NCBI GenBank assembly: GCA_964438735.1 | Contig: CAYTLW010000052.1 | Span: 1-47,565, forward strand | Direction: 5' to 3' | Source: CAYTLW01 sp964438735 | GTDB taxonomy: Bacteria > Myxococcota_A > UBA9042 | DNA length: 47,565 nucleotides | Shown: in pieces, positions 1-9,900 of the stretch | Numbering within the stretch: position 1 is the first letter of the stretch | Layout of the letters: every line of letters starts with the position of its first letter | Position numbers and translations under genes: made by a program | The notes under the pieces: model-generated | Databases searched by the model: none | What the model was told of the DNA's origin: nothing | The model's input: only the letters and a program-made list of their open reading frames with translations

Positions 1-22
1 TCTAGCGCAGCTGCGCCCCCCT

Positions 23-59
23 AAAAACGGAAGCCGCCGCCCCGGGGGGCGACGGCTTC
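23..59 (-). terminator. Intrinsic terminator downstream of the pilin gene
   Basis: Reading the minus strand, a GC-rich hairpin (arms at about 30-42 and 47-59, one C/A mismatch, loop about 43-46) is followed by CG and then five T residues at 27-23. It lies 23 bases beyond the pilin stop codon. The stem plus T-run is the classic rho-independent form. Confidence 0.8.
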
Positions 60-81
60 GTCGTTCAAACGCGATCGAGGT

Positions 82-639
82 TTACTCGGTCTCGTTGTCG
101 CGGAAGATGGCTGCCGTGCCGACCAGGTCGCACTCGGACTGAGTGGCCTTGGTGTCGCCCTTGCCGATCATCTGGAAGGTCGAGAGGATCTGATCGCAAT
201 CCAGATCAGCATGCGCCTCGGCGGTGTACTTGGCGGAGGCCAGAGTACCCGAGGAGTTGTAGCTGTACTGGAAGTAGTGCTGATCAGAAATCGCGAACTT
301 CAGGGCCGACCAGGACGGGTCGTTCCACGCGCCGGGCTTGCTGTCGCAGCGCTCGTCGTTGTCACTGTCATTGCTGTCGATGCAGCAGTTGACGCCCGAC
401 GGGGTCGTGCCGACCTTCTTCGGGAACTGGCAGAGCACCTTGATGCCGGTGTCTTTCTGGGTACGCGGCGTGGTGTAGTACGCCGCGGAGCCCTTCTTGA
501 TGAGGTCCAACATCTCGTTGGCCTCAGCGGTCTTGGCGGAACGCATGTACTTGGTGAACTGCGGAACCGCGACCACCGCCAGGATGGCGATAATCGCGAC
601 AACGATCATGAGCTCGATGAGAGTAAATCCCTTTTTCAT
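82..639 (-). CDS. pilA: Type IV pilin (major pilin-like, PilA family)
   Basis: Predicted structural subunit of a type IV pilus, 185 aa. The start at 639 gives the textbook class III leader MKKG followed by FTLIELMIVVAIIAILAVVA. Prepilin peptidase should cut after Gly4 and methylate the new Phe; Glu at +5 of the mature form is present. A reading frame open further upstream (to 783) has an Arg-rich extension with no leader, so the start at 639 is preferred. A strong ribosome site (AGGAGGG, 646-652) sits six bases ahead of it. Four Cys residues (in CQF, NCCID, DERCD) and two more near the C-terminus (LDCD, SECD) suggest a disulphide-closed D-region. No other pil genes are in the window. The family is clear; whether this is the major pilin or a minor or paralogous one cannot be decided here. 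Confidence 0.9.
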   Translation of the reverse strand: MKKGFTLIELMIVVAIIAILAVVAVPQFTKYMRSAKTAEANEMLDLIKKGSAAYYTTPRTQKDTGIKVLCQFPKKVGTTPSGVNCCIDSNDSDNDERCDSKPGAWNDPSWSALKFAISDQHYFQYSYNSSGTLASAKYTAEAHADLDCDQILSTFQMIGKGDTKATQSECDLVGTAAIFRDNETE

Positions 640-744
640 CTTTGTCCCTCCTGTGGGTTCTTTCTTTCCTCGGTGTTGTCTCCGCCGCCTTCGACGGAGG
701 CCCCTCCGAGGAGCCCCTTTAGGCGATGGTCGGCCCCAATCCGT

Positions 745-759
745 GCACAACCGATGCCA
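745..759 (-). promoter_or_regulatory. Candidate sigma-54 promoter for the pilin gene
   Basis: On the minus strand the sequence TGGCATCGGTTGTGC matches the GG-N10-GC signature of -24/-12 elements, with the TGGCA block intact and a weaker -12 block (GTGC for TTGC). Transcription would start near 733, giving a leader of about 95 bases. Sigma-54 and PilSR control of pilA is established in Myxococcus and Pseudomonas; assigning it here is inference from one match. Confidence 0.5.
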
Positions 760-869
760 GATCCGTTGGATCCGTGATAACATCTTGACTACACATCAAA
801 TAATATCGCACGACGAAATCCCGTTGCGGACCTGCAGGGTGACAAAGATCGGCGTTCCGGCCGCAGCGG

Positions 870-888
870 GGTGACGAATTTTGTCACC
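870..888. promoter_or_regulatory. Perfect inverted repeat upstream of beta-helix lipoprotein gene
   Basis: GGTGAC, seven-base AT-rich spacer, GTCACC. The 6-bp arms match perfectly and the 3' end is 53 bases ahead of the start at 942. Its position suits an operator or a small hairpin in the leader; no run of T follows, so a terminator is unlikely. Arms this short can occur by chance. Confidence 0.35.
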
Positions 889-941
889 GGCGACCGTGCG
901 CGTCAGGTCCGCTGCCGCTATGCTGCCGTGGCGGGGTTTGG

Positions 942-3907
942 ATGAAGACATCGACACCGGTGGCGACGAAGCAGGCTTCGAGGCGGGGCGTTGCCCTGCT
1001 CCTGTTCACGATGCCCGGTCTGTTCGCCTGCTCGCCTGCTCGCCTGCTGAGGTGAGTGAGGGCGCGGCTTCGGCTCCGGATGTGGTCAACGACGCTCCCT
1101 CTGGCTGCCTGCAGGTCAGCTTGCGCGTGGACGGCAGCTGCTGCCCCGTGGGCCAGTTCTACGACTTCGACACGGATTCATGCCACAAGGTCGGCCCGCC
1201 GGAGTGCGCTGCGAGCATCCTGGACGAGAGCGCGACATGTCTGCCCAGCTGGTGTGTGCGCTATCGCGACGCCGATGGCCTGACCTGTCACACCGGCGCG
1301 TCGTCTTGTTTTCCCAGCGGCGATCCCTGCGACGCCGACGAGCTTGCCGCCGGCGTGGGTTGCCCGCCAGGCACGTGGCCGGCGGACGGGGGCGACTGCG
1401 TGCCAGCGGGCCTCGCGGAGCAGGCCAAGTCGAAGGTGGACCCCGTATCGGGCTTGCCGGATGTCGTCGGCCCGAAGGGTGCCCCGGTCCCCGGTGAGCT
1501 GCCCAAGCACGACAAGAACCCATTCTGCCGCGGCGCAGACGGACTCTTTCCCTGTGGCATGCAAGACGATGGCTGCCCCGACGGACAGGCACCCGATCCC
1601 CAGCAGGCCGACACATGTGTGCCATTTGGTGCTGGCTCCGGTTGCCCGGCAGGCTTCATGGTCGACATGAATGGTGACTTCGAAATCGGCCTGCCCGTGC
1701 CCTGTACGGCCGCCGCCTTCGCCTGCCCGGGCGACAAGTTCGGAGTGCCACCCCCCGGCCTGTCCATCCTTCACGTGGACTCCAAGGGTGCGAGCGGAGG
1801 CACCGGCAGCAAGTCCAAACCCCTCAACTCGCTCCAGGTGGCGTTGCAGGTGGCCAAGCCCGGCACGGCAATCCTGCTTGCCGACGGCGCATACGAAGGG
1901 CCGCTGGTGATCGACAAGGCCCTGGAGTTGCGCGGCCGCTGCACGGCAACGGTCCGTCTCCACAGTCCCGCAGGGGGGGCGGCGATTACAGTCGACGCGC
2001 CGCCAGGAGCCTCCGTGCGTGTGCGCGGACTGCACATCGAGGGCGACGGGGCCGGCATCCAGGTCACCGGATCGGGCAAGGTCGAGATCGAACAGGTCTG
2101 GCTGCGCCATCTACGCGGCCGCGCCCTTGGCGTCGCCGGCAAGGGCGCGAGCGCGACATTCCGCGAGTCCATCGCGGTGGGCATGACCTCGAGCGCGACG
2201 CCTGCAGACGACGCTGGAGTCCATGTGGCTGCGGGAGCGAAGCTGCAGATCGTGCACAGCAGGGTCGAGAAAGCGCGTACAGTGGGCGTGCGCGTGCAGG
2301 GCCAGGGGACACTCTTGGACGGCGACCTCCTGCTTGTGACGGGCACCCGGAACACGCCCAAAGGAACCGCGGGCATGGGCGTGCATATTCGGGACGGAGC
2401 GCGGGCGAATCTTCGTTCGACCAGGCTGTCGGGCAATCGCACGGCCGGGCTGGCGCTCGACGGCGCCGCGGCCGTGACCCTCACGGCGTCTGTCATCGAC
2501 TATACGCTGCCGCAGGACGAGGGCTTGTACTACGGCAACGGGGCCAGGGTGGCCGGCGGGGCCTCCCTGCACCTGGTCGGGGTGCGCCTGTCTGGCAACG
2601 TGGAGGCGGGTCTTCAGGCGCGCGGCGCGGGAACACAGGTGCTGGCCCGCGGCCTGGTCATCAACGACACCCAGGCTCGCTACCACGATAAGTTGTTGGG
2701 GGCCGGCATGGCGCTCTACAAGGGGGCTGAGGCAGATGTCGCGCGGGCGCGCATCTCCGGGAACGCCGGAATTGGCGTCCAGGCGCTCGACCCCGGCACC
2801 CGAGTCGCCCTGAAGGACGTCCTTATCGACGGGACCGAGGCAAGCCCGGGCAACAAGGGGGCTGGCTTCGGCATTCAAGTCGCCGGTGGAGGGTACGTCC
2901 ACCTGCGAAGGGCTCGTCTGAGCGGCAACAGGACCATCGGAATCGCTGTCGTGGGCGCCGGCTCACACCTGGATGCCGCCGCTTTGTTGGTGGACGCCAC
3001 GCGATACAGGCTCTCCGATCACATGGGCGGCTACGGCATGATGGTCCAGGAAGGGGGGCACGCCCAACTGGTCGGTGCCCGATTCCACGCCAATCGAGTC
3101 GGCGGCATCGTGGTCGCCCATAAAGGCAGCCAGATCAGGGCCATCGGCCTGCTCGTCGATTCCACCCACTGGATCGATATGGACCTGCCTGACGGCTATA
3201 CCGAAGAGGACTTCAAGTCGCGCGGCAAACATGGCAATGGCATCGTCGTCATCTGGCGTGCCCGCGCGGACATCAGCGGCTCCGCGGTGGTGGCCAATCA
3301 CACGGCTGGTGTGCTGCTTTGGGGCAAGGAGGATCACGCCACCCGCGGCCGCCTCGTCGGAGTGCAAATCCGTGACACGAAAAGGGATGTTCAGAACACA
3401 GACGGGCAGGGCGTGGCCGTCCATGCCGGATTCGACCTGCTGCAGATGTTCGCCTGCCACCTGACGCGCAACGTGAGCGGCAACGTGGGATTCCGATTCG
3501 GCGGCGGAGTCATCGAACGCTCCGTGCTGGAAGACCCCCTGCCGGGCTATTACATCAAGCCCTGGCAGGACAACAAGCCGGCTGATGCGGGGGACACAGA
3601 AGGCGAGGCCATCAAATACGCAGATGGCATTCTCGGCAACTGGTTCAAGCCGTTGATGGTCAAGCAGAGCCTCATCCAGCGGCAAAGCCGGGCAGGCGCG
3701 CTGTTCAACGCGCCAGGGCATCCCTTGCACAGCGGTCCCGTCACGCTCTCGGGCACGGTCATCCGCGGCGGCGCCTACGGCCTGGCCACACAGGGCAAGC
3801 CTGGTCTCGTCATCGAGGGCAGCCTGATCTCTGGTACGTCCCAGAATATCGCCGGCGACCTCGGCCTGGTGATCCCCAATGCGCCCGACATGGTCGCCGG
3901 TTTTTGA
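942..3907 (+). CDS. Right-handed beta-helix lipoprotein, signal peptide out of frame at an octamer repeat
   Basis: The body frame (codons from 1040) encodes a Cys-rich N-terminal segment (about nt 1095-1730), then a long right-handed parallel beta-helix. The helix opens with an ILHVDSKGASGGTGSKSKPL stretch typical of DUF1565/pectate-lyase-like folds and runs through many G-x-G-rich coils to 3907. That frame has no credible start or signal peptide. In another frame an ATG at 942 gives a lipoprotein leader (MKT...GVALLLFTMPGLFAC) that stops at 1053 after C-SPARLLR. The frames meet inside a three-copy TCGCCTGC repeat (1024-1047). Removing one 8-base unit joins them as LFAC-SPAEVSEG, a protein of about 985 aa. 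The ribosome site before 942 is weak (GGGG). As read the gene is off, either by phase variation or by sequence error. Function is unknown; surface-exposed beta-helices often bind or cleave polysaccharide, but no catalytic residues are evident. Confidence 0.75.
1024..1048 (+). repeat. Tandem octamer TCGCCTGC x3 inside a signal peptide coding region
   Basis: Three perfect copies (1024-1031, 1032-1039, 1040-1047) plus one extra T. Each copy change shifts the frame because 8 is not a multiple of 3. Two copies would put the leader starting at 942 in frame with the beta-helix body; three copies, as here, end at TGA 1053-1055. The tract lies exactly at the lipobox Cys. Confidence 0.9.
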
Positions 3908-3950
3908 CCTCCAGCCACTGCTCGCTGCTCCCACGCGACTGTCAAATCAC

Positions 3951-6900
3951 TCAACTACAACCGGCGATCTTGACGTGCGTGCAAGCTCCGGTCTTGGTGT
4001 CACAGGCGTCCGTGGTGCACTTATCCTTGTCGTCGCAGTCTTTGGCCTTGCCGCCACATTTGCCACTGGTGCAGGTCTCCCCAGCGGTGCACATGGCGTT
4101 GTCAGCGCAAGCGCCGCCGTCGCCGATGGCGGTCCACTTGCTGGTGCTCTTGGTGCCGTCGCAGACCTGGCAGGCGTTGGCCGGGTCGGCGATGCCCGCC
4201 ACTTTGCATACGCCAGCGATCTGGCAGCCATCCGCCGTGGCCCGGGCCTGGCGAATGCGGCTGTTGCCGAAGTCGGCCACCCAGATGTTGCCGTGCACGT
4301 CGGTCGAGATCAGTGTCGGTGAGGAGAATCGTGCTGCGGCACCGACGCCATCTGTTGCGCCGGCAGGGCCGCCGGCGATGGTGTTGACGACGCCCTTGTA
4401 GAGCATGCGCAGGCGATGATTGCCGGTGTCGCCGACGTAGACGCGGCCGTCGGGTCCCAAGGCGACGCTCCATGGCCACCGGAATTGCGCGGTCAGCGCG
4501 TCACCGTCCAGGAACCCGTGCGCGCCGGAGCCTGCGATGGTGCTGACCTGCCCCTCGGGCGTGATGCGGCGCAGCCGGCGATTGATGTAGTCGGCCACGT
4601 AGACCTGGCCGTTGCCATCGACCGCGACGCCGATGGGGCCGTAGAACTTCGCCGCGGCGCCCTGTCCGTCGGCGTGTCCGGCGGCACCGCCAGCCAGCGT
4701 CGAGACCGTGCCGTCTGGCAGCACGACGCGGATGCGATGGTTGGCGTAGTCGCCGACGTAGATGACACCGGTCTTGGACAGCGCGATGCCGATGGGCTGG
4801 TTGAAGCGCGCGTTGGCGCCCTTGCCATCGGCCCAGGCGCCGATGCCGTTGCCGGCGACGGTCGTGGTGGTGCCGTCGGCGGCCACCTTGCGGATGGCGT
4901 GACTGTAGCGATCGGCGACGAAGACCGTGCCGGCGCCATCGACGGCGACACCGGAGGGCCGATTGAACCAGGCGTCCGTGCCCTTGCCATTCTTCAGGCC
5001 CTCCTGGCCGCCACCGGCCAGCGTGCTCGTGGTGCCATCTGCGGCGACCTTGCGGATCCGGTTGTTGTTGTAGTCGCCGACATAGGCCACGCCCTTGGCA
5101 TCGACCGTGACGCCGGCCGGGTTCTTGAAGCGCACATCCACGCCCTTGCCATCCTGGAAGCCCGCGGCGGTGCCGGCCACCGTGGTCACCCAGACCGACT
5201 TGCCGGCGGTGCACTTGCCATCCTTGCAGGTGTCGCCCTGTGTGCACGGGCTGCCGTCATCACAGGCGGCCGTGTTGTTGGCGTGGCTGCACTTGCCGCT
5301 GGTGCAGGTGTCGGTGGTGCAGGGATTCTTGTCGTCGCAATGGGCGTCCTGGGCGCAGAAGCCGGCGCAACCGACGATCTTGGTATTGACGCAGGCGCCG
5401 GTGACGCCGTCGCAGGCGTCGGTCGTGCACTTGTCGCCGTCGTCGCAGCTGTTGGCCTTACCGGCGCACTTGCCGCCGGTGCAGACGTCCTTGTCGGTGC
5501 AGGCGACGTTGTCGACGCAGGCGCCGCCGTTGGCCGTCGCGGTCCAGTCCTTGGCGTTCTTGGCGCCGTCACAGCGCTGGCAGGCGTTGGCCGGATTGAC
5601 CAGGCCGTTGCGCCAGCAAGCTCCCCCGATGACACAGGGGGTGGCGGTCGCTCGCACGCGCCGCACGCGATGGTTGCTGCGGTCGCCGATGTAGAGCTCG
5701 CCATGGGGGCCGAAGCTGACGCCGCGCGGGCTGTTGAGCCGGGCCACGTTGGCCTCGCCGTCGTCGTTGCCGGGCGCACCGCTGGCGGCCCAGGTGCTCA
5801 CCGTCCCGTCGGCGGCGACGCGGCGAATGCGACGATTGTTCTGATCTGCGATGTACCAGTCGCCATCGGGGCCCCAAGTCAGGCTGCGCGGATAGGCGAA
5901 TCGCGCCGCGCTGCCCTTGCCGTCGGCGTAGCCCTCGGTGCTGCCGGCCAGGGTGGTGACCACGCCCTCGGCGCTGATCAGCCGCACCCGGTGGCCGACG
6001 AAGTCCAGCGCAGCCAGGTCGCCAGACGGCGATACGGCCACGTCGATCGGGCCCAGGAAGGTGGCCAGGGCACCCTTGCCGTCGGCCTGGCCGGGCGTGC
6101 TGCCGGCCAGGGTGGTGACGGTGCCATCGGGCAGGATGCGGCGGATGCGCCGATTGCTGTAGTCGGCCACGTAGACCACGCCCTTGGCGCCGACATCGAG
6201 GCCATAGGGATTGTAGAATCGAGCCGCCGAGCCCTTGCCATCCTGCCAGCCCGCCGCCGCCTGGCCGGCGAGGGTGCTGACCATGCCGTCGGTGGCGATG
6301 ACGCGGATGCGCTGGTTGGCGCGGTCGACGACGAAGACCTTGCCGGCGGGACCGACGGCCACGTCGACGGGGTCACCGAAGGAAGCCTCTGTGCCCTTGG
6401 CGTCCTTGAAGCTGGGCTGACCATTGCCGGCGACGGTGCTCACGGTGCCATCGGGCGCGATCTTGCGCACCCGATAGTTGCCCCGATCGGCCACGTAGAC
6501 GTTGCCCTTGCTGTCGGCGTCGACGCCATGGGGGGTATGGAAGCGGGCCTTGCTGCCTTTGTCGTCGATCCAGCCGGCCACGGAACCGGCGACGGTGTCG
6601 ACCCAGACCTTGTCGCCGGCTTTGCAGCTGCCACCCGAACAGGCATCGCCCTGGGTGCAGGCGTTGCCGTCGTCGCATGGGGCGGCGTTGGTGGTGTGCT
6701 TGCAGGCGTTGCTGATGCAGTCATCCGTCGTGCAGACGTTCTTGTCATCGCACTGGGAGGCCGACTCGCAGTAGCCGTTGCAGCCGATGATGGGCTGGTT
6801 GACGCAGGCGCCGGTGGTCACGTCGCAGGCGTCCTTGGTGCACTTGTCCTTGTCGTCGCAGGAGACGGCCTTGGCCTGGCACTTGCCGCTGGCGCAGGTA

Positions 6901-9900
6901 TCCGGCCGGGTGCAGAGCGCGCCATCGACGCAGGCGGCGCCGTCGCCCTTGGTGGTCCAGGCTGTGGACGACTTGGTGGCGTTGCAGACCTGGCAGCCAT
7001 CGCCCGGCGCGGTGATGCCGCCGGTCCAACACGTGGAGCTGATGAAGCAGGTCGCGGAGGTGTCGCGCACGCGTCGGATGGCGTGGTTGGCGTAGTCGCC
7101 CACGTAGACGTAGCCACGCTTGTCCACCGAGATGCCGATGGGCGGTCCGAAGCGGGCCGCGCCGGAGGCGCCGTCGATGTAGCCCTGGGAGGTGCCGGCG
7201 AAGAGGGTCACCAGGCCGGCCGGACTGAGCTTGCGGATGCGCCGATTGACATGGTCGGCGATGAAGACGTTGCCGCTGCTGTCCACATCCAGGCCCCAGG
7301 GCCGGTTGAATCGGGCCGAGCCCGCCACGCCGTCCTGATAGCCGGCCACGCCGCTGCCGGCGACGGTGGTCACCTTGCCGCCCGGGGTGACCTTGCGGAT
7401 GCGATGGTTGCTGTAGTCGGCCACGAATACGTTGCCCGCGCTGTCCACGGCCACACCGATGGGATTGCGGAAACGGGCCTGGGCGCCGACGCCGTCGGCA
7501 TATCCGGCTGCGCCGCCGGCGAGCGTGGTCACCGTACCGTCGGCGCGTACGCGGCGGACTCGGTGGCCGCCGTAGTCGGCGACATACAAAACGCCCTTGG
7601 AGTTCGTGGCGACGCTGTAGGGATGGCTGAAGCGCGCCGCTGAGCCCTTGCCGTCGGCGAATCCGTGCGAAGAGCCGGCCACGGTGCTCACCTTGCCGGC
7701 CTTGTCGATGGCCCGGATGCGTGCATTGACCGTGTCGGCGACATAGAGCGTGTCGCCGAAGATAGCCACGTCGCTGGGATAGTTGAACTGGGCCTGCGCC
7801 TTGGCGCCGTCGGCCCAGCCGGCGAAGCCATTGCCGGCCCATGTGGTCGTCGTGCCGTCGGCGGCCACGCGGCGGATGCGATGGTTGTGCCGATCGGCGA
7901 CGAAGTGGTTGCCGCCGTCATCGGTGGCGAGGCCGAATGGCCGGTTGAGGCGGGCGTCCGTGCCCTTGGCGTCCTTGTAGCCGGCGGTGCCATTGCCGGC
8001 GACCGTGCTCACCTGGGTGAGGCCGCCGGCGGTGCACTTGCCGAGCACGCAACCGGCGCCCCAGTTGCAGTCGTTCTTGTCGGCGCAGTCGGCATCCTTG
8101 GCGCAGTTGCCGCCACAGCCGATGATGGGTTTGTTGACGCAGCCGCCCGTCTTGGCATCGCAGCCGTCCAGGGTGCACTTATCCTTGTCGTCACAGCTCA
8201 CCTTGGTGCCGGAGCACTTGCCGGCCTTGCAGCCATCCTTGGTGGTGCAGGGGTCGCCATCTGTGCAGGTGGAGCCGTCCTTCTTGGCCGACCACTTCGA
8301 GGTGCTGCTCGCCGCCACGCAGGCCTGGCAGGCATCGGCCGGATTGCTCGCGCCGTTGACGTAGCAGACGCCGCTGATGGCGCAGGGTGCCGACGAGTCG
8401 CGGATGCGGCGAACCCGCTGGTTGCTGCCATCGCCGACGTAGACGTAGCCGGAAGGATCCACGTGCAGGCCGGCCGGGAAGCGGAACCTGGCCGTTGAGG
8501 CGGCTCCGTTGACCAGGCCCTGGAAGCTGCCGGCGAAGGTCGAGACGGTGTTCCCAGAGATCAGCCGGATGCGATGGTTGTAGCGATCGGAGATCAGCAG
8601 GGCGCCGCCCGGCCCCACCTGGATGCCCCAGGGGCGGTTGAAGCGCGCCGTGGCCAGGGCGCCGTCCAGGAAGCCGCCAGTGCCGCCAGCGACGGTCGTC
8701 ACCACGCCGGATGAGGTGACCTTGCGCACGCGATGATTGCGCTCGTCGGTGACCCAGAGGGTGCCCCCGTCGTCCACCGCCACGCCCTGCGGATAACGGA
8801 AACGCGCGGCGCTGCCCTTGCCGTCGGCGAAGCCCCACACTCCGCCGGCCAGGGTGCTGACCTGGCCGCCGGCGATCTTGCGGATGCGATTGTTGGTGCG
8901 GTCGGCGACATAGATGACGCCACCGCCGGTCACGGCCACGCCCCATGGGTGGTAGAAGCGGGCCTTGGCAGCGGCGCCGTCGATGGCGCCCTGGGTGCCG
9001 TCGCCGGCGACCGTGGTGACGGTGCCGTCCAGCTTGAGCAGGCGAATGGCGTGGCTGTCCCGATCGGCGACCACGATGTCGCCGGAGGGATGCCAGGCCA
9101 GGTCGAAGGGTCGGTTGAACCAGGCCTTGGCGCCGACACCGTCCAGCAGTCCGGCCTTGCCCGCGCTGCCGGCCAGCGTGCTGACCTTGCCGTCCGCGGC
9201 GATGCGCCGGATGACGTGGTTGTTCGAGTCGGCCACGTAGACGTTGCCCTTGCCGTCGGACAACACGCCATAGGGATAGGAGAACTTCGCCGTGGCGGCC
9301 GCGCCGTCGACATATCCGACGGTGCTGCCGGCCAGGCTGTCCACCCAGATGCCCTTGCCCGTGACGCACTTGCCGTCCTTGCACAGGTCGCCGGCGGTGC
9401 ACTTGTTGCCATCCTCACAGGGCCCGACGTTGTTGGCGTGGGCGCACTTGCCGGTCTGGGCGTTGCAGCTGTCGTCGGTGCAGGCGTTGGCGTCGTCGCA
9501 GCTCTTGGCCTTGCCGGCGCAGACCAGCTTGCCGGCTACGGTGGCGCAGACGTCGCTGGCGGTGCAGACGCTGCCGTCATCGCAGGAGGCGCCCTCCTTC
9601 ATGGGCGCGTGGGCGCAGTTGCCGGTCTTGATGTCGCAGGTGTCGGTGGTGCACGGGTTGTTGTCGTTGCAGGTCTTTTTGTTGCCGGCGCACTTGCCCG
9701 ACGCGCACTTATCCGAAGAGGTGCAGGGGTTGTTGTCGTTGCACGCCTTGGAGTTGGCCGAGGAGACGCACTTGCCCTTGTCGCAGGACTCGTCGGTGCA
9801 GACGTTCTTGTCGTCGCAATCGGACACCGTGTTGCAGTAGCCGCCGCAACCGGGGATGCCTTTGAAGATGCACTGACCGGTGGCCGGGTTGCAGGAGTCG

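Larger units (their letters stand above)
640..941. other. Divergent intergenic region between pilin and beta-helix lipoprotein genes
   Basis: About 300 bases without a convincing gene. It holds a sigma-54-like element for the pilin gene (745-759), a leader of roughly 95 bases able to form small GC-rich stems on the minus strand (around 675-705), an AT-rich patch (about 770-810), and a perfect inverted repeat (870-888) nearer the rightward gene. Short open frames here are Arg-rich shadows. Confidence 0.6.

Noticed and set aside
881..941. Start at 881 for the beta-helix gene without any frameshift
   Set aside because: It would begin inside the inverted repeat with no ribosome site and gives an Arg/Ala/Asp-rich N-terminus lacking a signal peptide, while a perfect leader lies in the other frame.
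4416..7643. Open frame of 1075 codons on the plus strand opposite the giant lipoprotein gene
   Set aside because: It is a shadow of the repeats: its Ala/Val/Gly/Asp-rich sequence simply mirrors the minus-strand NHL and Cys codons, with no start signal or family pattern.
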